Positions 21,357 to 33,273 of a stretch of 64,000 nt of DNA are shown here, piece by piece; position 1 is the stretch's first letter, and each line of letters begins with the position of its first letter. The translations under genes were made by a program, and so were the position numbers. This stretch comes from Gavia stellata. Lineage: Eukaryota > Chordata > Aves > Gaviiformes > Gaviidae. The DNA lies in assembly GCF_030936135.1 (NCBI RefSeq), contig NC_082617.1, positions 1,298,001 to 1,362,000 of the forward strand. The letters run 5' to 3'. The notes under the pieces are model-generated. The model was not told the DNA's origin. It was given only the letters and a program-made list of their open reading frames with translations, and searched no databases.

Positions 21357-24084
21357 CAAAGGACAAAGGACCCGGGATTGTGCAACCTGGGCTGCAGCAG
21401 CCCGGCCACAATCTTAAGACGTTCCCAGGGCGGAGGAGGGAGGATGAGCTCAAGGCAAGAGGCACCTTCAGTTGCTATCATCTCCCCATGCCGCTGTGGG
21501 AGAAAACCCTGCCGGCTCCCACGCCCAGCGCCGGGCAGGAGCACCGAACGGTCCCTAGCTCCTTCCCAGGGAGCGTTCGGCACAACACCGCTGTCAGCGG
21601 GTACACGCAGAACTCTGCAAACCCACAGCCCTGAAAATGTCACCAGCTTCCCAGCCCGGCAGTGGTTTTTCATATAAGCAAACAAAATTCTTCTGAAAAG
21701 GGGGAGCTGGTGAAGCATGACCCAGCTGAGCCCCAGGAGTGTTTCTGGCTGCTCTCACCACCGCAGCCCCCGGTCCCAGCCCTGCACCGCAGCTCCTTGG
21801 TCCCCATCCCTGCCCCTCTCGGGGACAGATGTGCACATGCTCCTGTTACCCCACTGCGCCCCGGAGGGAAGAGAGCCTAAATACACGGGGTTGCCCTGTC
21901 TGAGGGTGAAAGGGGCTGGGGAGCCCCTGGGTCCATGGGTACAGCCCCCCGGGGACCCGTCCCCTTCCCTGCAGAAATGTGCAGGGCAGCCTGAGACATC
22001 CGGAGTGCCTTGGCCTCTCCTGCACGCCGGGTCTGGTGCCGAAGCAGTGAGGATGCGCAGGCTGCTCCATGGGTGCGAGAGCCCTCCTGGGACAGCACAG
22101 GCATCGTCCGCCCTTCCCACATGGCAGCAAGATGGGTGCGATGCTCATGGAAAAGCCAAAGACTGTAGATCAGGGAAGCATGGCAGGAAAAAACTGCATC
22201 CAGCCTCAAGGCTTTGCATACACAGTGGCCTCTTCCCGCTGCGCATCGGAGCCCCTGGCTAAGGGAAGCGGGTCCCACCAGCCCATGCCCTCAGCCATCC
22301 CGGTGCGGTGGCCGTAGAGGAGGGACACGGCACCGTACTGGCATCACCCCAGCTCGGAGCTGCAGCACAGCCTTCCCGGTGCTGTGGTCTTGCAGCTCTT
22401 CCTCCTGCCTGCCCGCACGCTGCCTCTGCCAGCTTTCACCAGGGCTCGCCGGGGAGCCGAGGGCCGGGAAGGGAAAGAAACCCTGAGTCACCCCTCGGGC
22501 CGGCGGGGGCAAGGCGGGTGCCCCAGGTGGGCTGCTCGGAGCCCTGCCAGCCCCACGCCATCCTGCTGCCCAGCACGGGGACGTCCCGGCTGCTCCTCCA
22601 GCCACCCACGAGGCTGCCCAGAGCTTATCCTGCACCTGCGGGATGTGATGTTGGAGGAGACGATGGGTAGTGCAGATCTCACCGGTCTCGAGTACCAGCT
22701 TTGGCTGGTCAGGGAGGATGCTCACCCAGCTTGGGGGTCCCCAGGGTGCTGCATCGGGCTCCCCAAACCCCCCCGGCAGCTGTGTCTGCTCCTCTGTGTC
22801 TCTCCAGCGCAGAGCGGAGGCTCCGGCATGCCCGGCTAGCAGCATAGCCCAAAGAAAAGCAGCATCAGTTGTTTTCATATTTTGTAAAATGTTTGAGATG
22901 GCAAGGGGTGATTTTATGATTAAAGCAGCCTTTTCTGTTTGGTGAATCCTAACCAGATCAAATGTGCTCCATCCTCGCCTTTCCCAGGGACCAGATTTCA
23001 TCTGGCAGAGCATCCCCCGAGCACCGGGGCCCCGTGCCAGCTGGTTTTACCACCTTGAGTGAACAAGAAGCTTCCTCAGTCCAGATGAGAGCCCGTGACA
23101 CATCCCATCCCCCTGGGTCATTTGGGAGCCCGCAGGCTGCCAACGGCCTCCAGCCTTGGCTGTGCCATGCGATGACCCACAGCACTGCTGCCTCTCTCTG
23201 CTCCCTCCCCTGCCAGCTCCAGGCACCCCGGCTGCTCAGAGCATCCCACTGGGAAAAAGGCATTACCGGGTAAAGCTGTCCAGGCTTGAAACTATTCCCA
23301 GCCTTTGCCATGCAGGGCAAATGCGGCTGTGTCAGGGAAAATGTTCCCTAAAACCTGGGAAAGTCCTAAGTCCAAGTTGGAGTGAGCTATTACAGGATGA
23401 ATAATTTGCCTTTCATCACTTGGAAGCCCTGCCATAAAAATCCGGGAGCCAAACACAGCAGCACTGGCCCAAGTTTTGCAGCCAAAACATGAGCAGCCCC
23501 GGACTGTCTGCAGCCGGACCCTGGGACTCGGGAGCACCTGGGCGGCCACAGGCTTATGCCAAGGGTTGATCCTGCAGGATCTGTCCCCATCCACAGCTGA
23601 TGGGTGCCCCAGCATCCACGGCTCCCGCTACACCTGCGTGCTGCTCCCCAGAGAGGTGAACCCCGCCTGGGAGGAGGCTCCCTCCTTGCCTGGAAGCAAG
23701 AGTGGGGAAAGGGCATTTTCTTGCCAAGCAGCAGCATCTGGCCACAGTCCTGGGGTTAGTCCGTGCGCGGTGGCAGGAATGAGATGACATGGCCCAGGCT
23801 GGAGTCACGGAGTGGGGGCTAGTCCCGGTGTGGACAAGCAGCTGGGGGCTGTGGGTGCTGAGCTCTCCGTGCCATGCGTTGGGCCATGGCTGAGGGCAGA
23901 GGACGTCCCTGCCACCAGCCTCCTCCAGAAGGAAAATGTGAAGAAAATCGGGGAACAACTGAGATTTTCCTTATGAACCCACTTCTCTGGCTGCCCAGCC
24001 CGTCCCACCGCCACCGCTGTTCCCATCAAGCGATGGCAGGACATTGTGCTCACGTCCTTCCCCTGTTTCCCTTCCACAAAACTT

Positions 24085-24600
24085 CACAGAATCACAAATC
24101 ACTAAGGTTGGAAAAGACCTGTAAGATCATCAAGTCCAACCATCAACTAACACCACCATGCCCACTAAACCATGTCCCACAGTGTCATGTCCACACATTC
24201 CTTGAACACCTCCAGGGATGGTGACTCCACCACCTCCCTGGGCAGCTTATTCCAGTGTCTGACAATGCGTTCGGTGAAGAAGTTTTTCCTAAAATCCAGC
24301 CTGAACCTCCCCTGGCACAACTTGAGGCCATTTCCTCTTATCCTATCACTTGTTACTTGAGAGAAGAGGCCAACACCCACCTCACCACAACCCCCTTTCA
24401 GGCAGTTGTAGAGAGCGATGAGGTCTCCCCTCAGCCTCCTCTTCTCCAGACTGAACAACCCCAGCTCCCTCAGCCGCTCCTCATCAGACTTGTGCTCCAG
24501 ACCCCTCACCAGCTCCATCGCCCTTCTCTGGACACGCTCCAGCACCTCAATGTCCTTCTTGGAGTGAGGGGCCCAAAACTGAACACAGCATTCGAGGTGC
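24085..24600 (-). mobile_element. CR1 LINE, 5'-truncated 3' end
   Basis: Read on the minus strand, this is the last 516 bases of a CR1 retrotransposon. The 3' end shows the typical GATTCTGTG-type terminal repeat (plus strand CACAGAATCACAAATCAC). The frame encodes the C-terminus of the ORF2 reverse transcriptase protein, including [39 protein letters not shown] and [20 protein letters not shown], ending in DMV and a stop at about 24165. The remaining 140-odd codons are uninterrupted, which points to a fairly young copy. The 5' end is cut off where the match stops near 24600, as usual for CR1. The copy lies in an EXD3 intron, in the same orientation as that gene. Confidence 0.97.
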
Positions 24601-26117
24601 AAACTTGACCCAAAGTGGGACATTTTGGGGACAACCTAGCTGAGCTCGCACTGATGCTCGCAGTCCCAGCAGCCCCCAGCAGAATCTAATTAGAAATGGA
24701 AACCCCAGGGTGGCCGGAGCCCTTGGGCACAGGGGACCCCCCGGCAAGTCCCCAGGGGTCTTCACTTTGGGTCAGGTGCCACCTGCCCAGGAATCGCAGC
24801 TTCGATTTTATGTCTCCATTGCAGCAAAACACCAACCCTCTGAGGATGTTGTGGCATCTTCGGTCCTGGACCGCTCCGTGTCGGAGGATGCGGCCCATCA
24901 GAGGATGCTCCCTGACAAGGTCATGCCCGAGGTGGCCGGTGCTGGGCTCCTGCCTGGCCCAGCAGACAGGGGTCCTTCCCCATGAGACCCCCCCCAGGGA
25001 CATGGGGGACCCGGTGAGAGGCTGCATGAGGACACGGGGTGTTGCAGACATGGTGTAAAGGGTAGAGCAAGGCGGTCCCCGAAGAGTCTGCATGGAGGAG
25101 CAATGGTGCTGTGTGACCCCCCCCAGCTCCATCATCCCCATCCCAAAGGGGGAAGGGGAAACCGCTCACACTGCCGAACGCAAACCACAGTATTTCTATT
25201 TCCCATACTCTAAAACTGGCTGAACAGGCCCAGCTGGTCGCTGGGTACACACGCAGCGAGTGCCCTCACCAGAGAAACCGCTGGGGAGGATGCCCCGGCC
25301 TTTTGGGAAGCGCAGTGCTCCTCGGCTGCCGGCACCATGGGAAATGCCACCCCACCGCGTCCCTCATCCCCAAAGCCACACGTGCGGTTCCCAGCAAAGC
25401 CACAGGCGGCCAGGAGTGCTTGGCAGCCGCCGCTTCACACTGCTCTCCTATCAAGTAGATGGGGAAACTGAGGCACGGCAAGCGACGCACACAAGGGCTG
25501 GCAGCAGAGCCAGGGCTGGGTCGGAGCAGTGAGAGGGGCACGTTTCCATCCTGATGTGCCTGCGGCGGGTGTCACTCACTACCAAAATGTGTCTCCCTGT
25601 GGGGAGGAGCGTGGGGGGTCAATGCAGCCCATTGGAGCCTTGCCGGGCGGGTGGCACTGACTCACTCCTCCTGCAGCGTGACCCAGTTTAAGAAGCACGG
25701 TGCAGGTGAGAAAAGCACCGTTAGCAGCACCATCCAGGAGGCATTTTGCAGCCCAAGCTGAGTCAGGCGGCGATGGCCTTAGGCTGTCACTTGAGCCATG
25801 GCTGGCACCTCACCAAACCACCCCGGGCTGGGCAATCCCATGCACGACCCAGTGCCTCGCAGGGCAGCACGGGGCAGAGGGCTGGCAGCTGCGCTCCGTG
25901 TGCACAAGCTCAACCAAGCACGAAGCGGGTTTGGAAGAGCTCTGTGGGTCTGCACCCAGCGGCAGGTTGGTGGCAGGGGACCCCATTCCCCCTCTGAGAG
26001 ACCCCCAGCCCGAGCCGGACGGTCCCACTCTGTCCAGGGCAGCGAGTCCCAGCGGGAGCGCAGGGAGGGGGCCAGGTTCGGAGCATCACTCCCAGCCATC
26101 GGTGCCCACCCGCTTAC

Positions 26118-26211
26118 CTGCGCCGCCGTCTGCCGGCGCCTGCCTGCTGCCCTCCAGCAGCTGCCTCATCCTCTCCCTTGAGACCTTCAGGTACTTGTCG
26201 CAGTTGCACAC
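26118..26211 (-). CDS. EXD3: EXD3 penultimate coding exon (first zinc knuckle of Mut7-C)
   Basis: This 94-base exon encodes VCNCDKYLKVSRERMRQLLE followed by a variable stretch ending ADGGA plus one extra base. The CNC-D-YLKVSR pattern is the first cysteine knuckle and following helix of the Mut7-C domain in EXD3. The minus-strand acceptor (…CTCTCCTTCCAG) has a long pyrimidine tract, and the donor is GTAAG. The exon starts at a codon boundary and leaves one base over. This completes a glycine with the two bases opening the exon at 16317, so the two exons read through without a break. The exon before this one, which should carry the core of the Mut7-C domain and end near an FSRCQ-like sequence, was not found. 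Confidence 0.87.
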
Positions 26212-29200
26212 CTGGAAGGAGAGAGAGGGGGAGGTTGGTGAGATGGCGGCCGTGCTCCCGGGTCATCTCCTGCCTGCCTGGAGCACACAGCCCCGCACCG
26301 GGCACCGCTGGCAGAGGTTGGGCAGCCCCCAGTCGCATGCATCGTGGTGGGGGGAACTGGGGCAAGGCCTGTCCCACCGAGGGGGAGTGACAGAACGGTC
26401 ACAAGAACCTCCTTCTCAGAGGCACCCCGTCTTTACGGTGCTTAGCCACATCTTTGTGCCAGGCTGCTGGTGCCGCTGCCCGCCCCTGGCAGTCCTCGCT
26501 CCCCGGTCCTCCACGATGCCAGAAAACACCAGCAACTGAGGTTGCCTTGAAACATCAAGCAGACACCCGAAGTTTGGGCCATGGCTTCAAGACTTGTTCT
26601 CTATTGTCTCGTAGCAACTGTGGAGGATGGCTGTGGACCCCGAGACACGCTGGGGGCTCGGCTGGCTGCGCTCGGCCCAGCTCTGCTGCAGCACCGTGAG
26701 CGCCAAGTCTCATTTTCTAACCCCACCTTTGGTTTGCCAAAACGCACCTGGAGAGGTCTCCAAGCGCCTGCATGCACCCGGTGCTGGCCCTTAGGGAGCC
26801 AAACCCCTCAAGGAGCTCCCCAAACCCCACCACCGAGGCGCACACGCAGCCGGGTGCCTCGGGCTGAGCCCAGGGTGCAGCCGGCAGCCGAACGCGCTCA
26901 CCCAGAAGCGATCGGTACTAAATCTCCCCGGGAGCATCGCAGCCGGCTCCCTGACAGCTTTGCTCTCCTCTCCCCTTCCCTGCTTGGACGGGAGCTGGGT
27001 GCTGGGATATGCCACAACACCTTTCGTCAGCTACTTGTTTTTAGGGGCTGTTTTCTGCTTGCGGAGCATTTCAAGCACGCCGCACTCAAGGCGAGCAGGG
27101 AGGCAGGTGCGCAACTTCACTGACGAGAACAAGTTCCCTGCCTGGGGCTTTGCTCCAAAGCCTGTTGAAACCAGAAAGGTTTTTCCACCGCCTGACCAGG
27201 CACCGGCGCGGGCCCGCGGCGGCTCTGCCAGTTTGTGGCGTGCTAGCTGGAACAGCGCTGGGTTCACGGCAAGGTGCAGCGATGCCCCTTCTTCCCACAC
27301 AGCTGCCTGAAGGACGGGGGGAGGATGATCTGTTTGAAAATGAGCTCACACCATGTCCCGGCTCTGCCCGACAGCGGGAGGAGGTTACTTCCAGTGGCAG
27401 TCTCCACAAAACCAGCACATGCTCCCCAGCCCGGACATGATTTGGCCATAAAAGGATGCCCGGGCTCAGGTCCCCGCAGCCACGCTGCTCCAGCGCCGCG
27501 GAGCAGCAGCACAGACAGAGATGGACAAGGTACGATCTTCAAAGCACACGACTGATGTGGCAGCGGCTGCATCACTTCTCAAAGTGAATTTTGCAGCAAT
27601 CCCCTGATTTGCACAGCAAGCATCAGACATCTCCTACTTGTGCAAACGTGGGTCAGACCCCTGCACGCTGCTCCAGCTCAGCCCAGCCCCTTCTCGCCGT
27701 GCTGGGAGCGAGCCGCGAGTACTGATGCTGCGGGGGGCTGAGCGTGCCTGGGACCCCCCGTCCTGCGCAGGGCACGGCACCCTCCTCACTCTCATGTTCA
27801 AACCCAGGTACCCGGGGAGATGGAACTGGGTGAAACCCCAGGGAAGCAGAAAGATGATCTTATTTGAGCAAACCTGAAATTCTGTGAAGCCAGATCAGCC
27901 ATTGGAGTCACCAGATCAGAAAGGAGATGTCACTTTGGAGTTCACTGCCAGCCTCACGCGAGGGAGGGTTACACTGCAACCTGCAGACACCAGCCAATAC
28001 CATCCGATCTGATCTCCTCAGGCTTCAGCAGCCTGGACTTAACAAGGACTGGAGCTCACAGGCTCCTTTTCACACCTTTGCCTCTCGCCTCCCCCTCCCT
28101 CAGCTCTGCACCCGCTCAGCTGTGCCTGCGGCAGCAGCCCATTGTCAACTGGGTCAGATCCACCCTGAAAGATGGCTGAGAAAAAGGAAAGAGGAGCACA
28201 GATGGATCCAGGGATGAGCAGGGAAGGAGACAGATAGGCTCCTTCTTTCAGGGCGGATGTCACCCGCAGCCGTGGGACAGACCCCGATGCTGCTGCCCCG
28301 CGGAGCTGTGCTCGGGCCCCTGCCAGCTCTGATGGCAGAGTCGGTGCTGATGCTGCGGGACGGGATGGTCCCTTTGAGGCTTGAGGATGTCCCACAGGCT
28401 GGACCTGGAGCCACAGGTGTCACCACCCTGGCAGCCACCCAAAGCCCTCGCGTGGCTCACAGGGTGCCTGCTGGGATCTGTGGGTTTGCAACAGGCAGGC
28501 AGAGGTGACGGGCAGCTCCCAGGGACGTGTGCCAAGCTCTGCTCGAGCTGGCCCCGCTGCCCCGTGACAGTGACAACAGGGTGGGGGCAGCACGCTGGAG
28601 AGGGGCGTTGAGCCTGGCAGTGGGAGAGATGTGGGACGGCACCTCCCGGGCACGGTGGCAGCAGCGGCTGCACCGGGGTGTCAGAGGCTCCCGGAGAAGT
28701 CCCAAACCACCCGGCCACCCCGAGCTGCCACCCGGGATGGGAGCAGCGGGGGCCCAAGGGACAAACAGCACCGTCCTCCCAGCCCTCCCTGCCAGGCATG
28801 GACATGCATCCTGTGTGGGCATAGGCTCATGTCCCCTCCATCGCTAACACCAAATCCACCTTCACGCCCACTCTTGGCAGTTTGAAGCATGCCGCGGTGT
28901 TTGGGCAGCGGTGCCAGCGTGCCAGGCGTGGGCTCCTGGCTCCCACTCGGGTGCATGGAGCGACCTCGGGCAAATTTCCCTGCTTCTCTAAAATCCATCA
29001 CCGTTGTAAACCTGGGGCAACCCACCTCCCTGGGCCCGGTACGCCCTGGCAGCCCAGGGGTAGCCCGGCATTTCCCACTTGCCCGGGGCTGCTAGATGCT
29101 TGCCGCAAGGCTCCGTGCCCCGTGCCATCTCCCCAGCCTCCATCCCTTTGCCACCCTCAGCTTCCCAAAAACACAGGGTGGGCTCAGGAGCCAGATAAGC

Positions 29201-29214
29201 CACTTAGCAGCAGT

Positions 29215-29262
29215 GCCAATTAGCTCTAATAAAAAAATTGCAATTAAATTTTTTTAATGCCT
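29215..29262. other. short AT-rich element in GC-rich intron
   Basis: A run of TAAT/ATTA cores and A/T tracts (CCAATTAGCTC, then ATTGCAATTAAA) forms a compact AT island. A plus-strand AATAAA lies at 29228-29233. It is possibly a homeodomain-bound element. No gene is associated. Confidence 0.3.
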
Positions 29263-30681
29263 TGCCAAAATGAGCCAGAAGAGATGAAGCGAGCGGGGCA
29301 GCCTGCCACCTCGATAGGCCGGGCTGAGTGGTTGCTGTGCAGGGGCCGGTGGTGGCCTTGGGCTGGATGCTCGGCTCCTGCCTGGGGACATGGCTCCCCG
29401 CAGCCTTCCGCACCTCTGCATCACCGCTCGGGGGTGTGGAGCAGTTTTTTGTGGGGTCTTGCTTTTGTTTTAAGGGTAGGGAAGTGGGGAGCCTCTCTGC
29501 TGGGGAAGGGATGGTTTTTTTCTCCTTGGGAAGGTTTGGTTTCCCCAGATCCGTCATGGCAGGATTAGTCGTGGACCCCATGAAGTGGGGCGGATGCAAA
29601 GGCAAAAATCTTCGCCATGGTGAGACAGCAGGAGATGGCGGCAACCCGGGACTCTGCCAGGGGGTGCAGCCGCTGCAAGCAGGGGCTACGACCCAACAAC
29701 GAAGGGTTCGGCTTCTCCCCCGCAACATCTCGGGGACCCCCCACCTCCTGGGCCTGGCTCGGGGTGGGCAGCAGCTTCTGCCCGACACTGCAGCGCTGCC
29801 CTGGGGACGATGTCCTGAGTGGGCTGAGTGTGCAAGGTCTCTGCTCATGCCATCCTGCCCGTCCACGCAACCGGTGTAGCCAGAGGGTGACCACGGAGCT
29901 GGGCCACGGGGGAGAAAAGGGGTGAGTTGAGGGGGCCAGGCGGCTGCAGCCCCCGCACACCCCATAGCGCTGCCCGGTCTGGTGACACCCGCGCTCCCAT
30001 GGCACGGTGGGGTGCCCCGGTGCCCCCGAGGGCTGTGGGTCGCAGGGCGGCAGCGGGCACACCTCGGAGGAGGGGCAGTGCTGCCTTTCTCACGCTAGGG
30101 CAGCCCTTGCCAGCACACGCTTAGTCACTGGTAAATCCCAGCCTAGATCTGCTCTGCCCTCTGTGAAATGGATCTTGGCTGCACCCCCGCTGAAGCAATC
30201 CTGGCGCTCGGGAGCCATGGCGGGCGCGCTTTCCCACGGCAGCCCGGCTTCCAGCACCCTGTGTGAATCAGCCCCTTCCCGGGCAGGCGCTGGGTGCCCC
30301 CGCACGGCACACGTGTAGCCGGCCGGGCAAAGCCCGGCGAGCACATCCCCGCTCCGATCCCCCCATGTGCCGGCTGCCTGCTCGGCAGGAGGGCCGGCGA
30401 GGCCAGTGCCGAATTCAGGCTCTGGGCACGGAGGGGACGGCTGTGACATCTCCCCTGCCTCCCCGGGCTCTGTTTGCCATGCCCACATCAGGGGTGAGGA
30501 GCGGGTGCGACCCATCCCAGATGAAGCTGTGGTCCCCGCTGTGGTCCCTCACTATTGTCCCCCCTCCCACTGAGGCGCTGCACCCTGGTGCGGGGCACCG
30601 TCACCCCTGCACCCACATGTTCCTGCCCCAGGACCTCGTGCCAGCATCCACCGCACCCAGAGGAACATCCAGCCAGCTCTG

Positions 30682-30771
30682 TGATGTCACCACCGAGAGC
30701 TGTGACATGGGGATTAGAAGGGGTGATGTCATTGGACTGGCACTGTGATGTCATGTCTCACTGTGATGTCA
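30682..30771. promoter_or_regulatory. four TGATGTCA (CRE-like) motifs in 90 bp
   Basis: TGATGTCA occurs at 30682-30689, 30724-30731, 30746-30753 and 30764-30771. It differs from the full CRE TGACGTCA by one C-to-T change, the kind produced by CpG decay. The last two copies sit in an 18-bp repeat (ACTGTGATGTCA). This is either a CREB/ATF cluster or a small tandem repeat. Confidence 0.45.
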
Positions 30772-33078
30772 CAGCAGGAGAGCTGGCGTAGATCTCCGTG
30801 CTGCTGTGGTCCCCGAGCCTGGCAAGGCGCTTGTCCCCAGCCCCAGCAGCCCGAGCCACCCTGGCTGAGCGGGAAGCTGCTGCACAGCGAGGCTTTCCCT
30901 GCCTGCGTGGCTGAGGAGGACAAGGCAGGTGAAACGTCCTTTTGCAATACCGGCAGCCCGTCCGGTGGCTTGTTTTTGTTTAGGATGAGCCCTGCCTCTC
31001 CCAGCCCTCCTGGGTGGGGATTTCACCAGCAGTGACGCACGAACCTCCCAGGACTCGAGGGACTGGGTGCTTCAGCCTGGTGCTCCAGGGCCATCTCAGC
31101 ATCCCGTCCCCTTTCTGGGCCTCCACCCTGGAAGCCGAGAAGCTTGAAGAAAACTCGAGTCCAGCAGACAACAGGAGCCAAACCTTCTGGGACTCAAAAC
31201 GGGCCCCGGGAATTGGTGTGAGCTTGGCTGAAGACAGTCCATAGGCTGGTGCCCAACACACGTGGAAGACGAGAGGTTCAGACAGCAGTGGAGTCAGTTT
31301 TGCTCCTTCCTTTGATACCCCTGAAAGCTGCATCTCCAAAGCACTCCAAGAGTCACCTTGGTGATGCTGAGCTCTGCCCAAAGGAGCTGCCCCCGCAACG
31401 GTCCCCAGGCTCGCAAGGCTCCTTCCGCCCGCTCTGCCGACAAACGTCACGGGCCATCGTCACTGAGGGATCTCCTTGGCAGGGGTTTTTACCGGTGAGA
31501 CCAACCCTCTGCCTGGAGAGCTTCTGGCTTGGGAAATCCTCACTGTATCAAAATCAGCTGTAAAGGACAACAGTGCCCGGCATGAACTCTTTGGGGCAAT
31601 TCAGGGCAGCTCATGTCAGGACAATTCCTTGGGCGTCTTCTGCTCGCCGTATCACAGGACTATTCAAGAGCCACCTGGAGCGATAGCTCTTTTCCTACTC
31701 ACCGCCTACCCTCTTACCTTTCTTTCTTTCCCTCTCTCTGAGATGGATATCATCTGGTGAAAGGGCCACTCCTCCGGATGGAGGCTGCAACTCTCATTTT
31801 GGTTGTGAAACCACAGTCCTTGAGCATCCAAGAGTTTCTTTCAGGGACTTACTGAGACTAGAAACCTCCCCAGAATGGGCACGCAGGATGCTCAGGCTCA
31901 GCCAGCTATGTCCCCAGCACAGGGTACCCACGTGCAGCCTCCGAGCCCAGGCATTACAGCTAGGCAGGTCTGCTGGAGGGCTCCTGCCCATCACCCAAAG
32001 GAGAGAGCGCCTAGAAAAGAGGGAGATGATGGGAAGGACAGTGGAAGAAGACCAGGTAACAACCTGGCAAATTCCAAACACAAGTCAGGAGTTGATCAGG
32101 CTCATCTGCCCACGTGTACATTTTCGCACGCTTTTCTCAAGTCTCCCGCTGCTCCTTGCTGCACTCACAGCTTTGACCTTCAGACACTCTCCTCTTCCTC
32201 CAGCAACGCTGTGGGCTGGATTCCTCTCTGCCCTGCAGCACCTTCAAGGGCCTTGCACAAAGAGCAGAAACCTCAGCAATTTGACCTGGCGGAGCTTCCC
32301 ACACCCTTTGGGTGCAAAGGCCACCTCTAGATGTAGAGCGGCAGCGAGCCGGCGCCTGGGAGGGTGGCACCTCCAAGGGGATTTTCAGAAAGCAGCTGGC
32401 CAGGCTGATCCCTTTCCCCTTTATGCCAAGAGATTTTCTCATTGGCCTTCTTATCACCAGTATCCGGGAATCGTAAAGGTGCACATTGCTGCTCCTGCTC
32501 TGTTACAAATGGTCTAACGTCTGTCCTTGGGTACCAGCAAACCCACCCAAGCAGCAGGTGAGATGCACGGGTGTGTTAGCCCGGTCCTTCAGGGGAGCAA
32601 TGGCTCTTGGTGCACTCAACAGTCTTCGGTGGCCACCAAAACCTGGGCAGCCCCGTCTGCCAACAACCCAGCGAAAGCTGCGCCAGGAGATGGCCAGCGA
32701 TGGTCCACATGGGACTGCCCCGGCATCCTCCACCAGACCTGCCTGCGCAATGAGCACTGGTATTTTTATGGCCATCCGAGCTAAGCAACATGCTGCCAAT
32801 GGAAATATGGGGCTGCTGGTGGGTTCCTGGCATCGCACAGGGCATTTTGGTTCACAAAGAGGGAAGGGCTCTGTTTATTGACTCATTAACATCACTTCCC
32901 TCATCGCCAGCCAGATACTCTGCGAGGTCTCTTAGGCAAGTGCTGACCTAGCCCAACCCTGCTAAGCTGGTAAGATGACATGGGATCCCATGCCAGCCTG
33001 GTACAGCGTTCCCACTGCTTTCTCTGCTCCTGCTTTGCTATTAGTCATCCATTTCTGGAAGGTTTCTCATGCATAATA

Positions 33079-33273
33079 AAGTGTTTCAACACTTGCATAA
33101 GCCATCTTGTCTCATCAGGAGTGACCCGCTGCATTTCCCAACGCTTTCCCTAGGCAGTCCTTCCGACTGCCATGAAATAAGGAGTTAAAACATGAAGTTT
33201 TCTATCCCCCTCGGAGGCAAAAGGTGTGGGAAATCGAACAGATAAGAATGCCTTTAATTAGTATCATTTGCAT
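33079..33273. promoter_or_regulatory. NKX-type inverted repeat and POU/homeodomain pair, candidate non-coding element
   Basis: AAGTGTT at 33079-33085 and AACACTT at 33088-33094 form a perfect 7-bp inverted repeat. TAATTA at 33255-33260 and the octamer ATTTGCAT at 33266-33273 lie 170 bases on. The surrounding 33000-33290 is AT-richer than its flanks. Confidence 0.35.

Larger units (their letters stand above)
16318..26117 (-). other. EXD3: EXD3 last intron (9.8 kb)
   Basis: The intron begins GTAAG at 26117-26113 and ends in a pyrimidine-rich CAG at 16318, both on the minus strand. It contains the CR1 copy, a homeodomain/GATA motif cluster at 21127-21356 and an AT-richer patch at 22850-22960. 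Open frames such as a 240-codon minus-strand frame at 22291-23013 lack any domain and are treated as chance. That no further exon lies within this interval is inferred from the exact phase match of the flanking exons. Confidence 0.7.

Noticed and set aside
22291-23013. 240-codon minus-strand open frame in the EXD3 intron
   Set aside because: It has no recognisable domain, no splice context, and composition typical of chance frames in GC-rich DNA.
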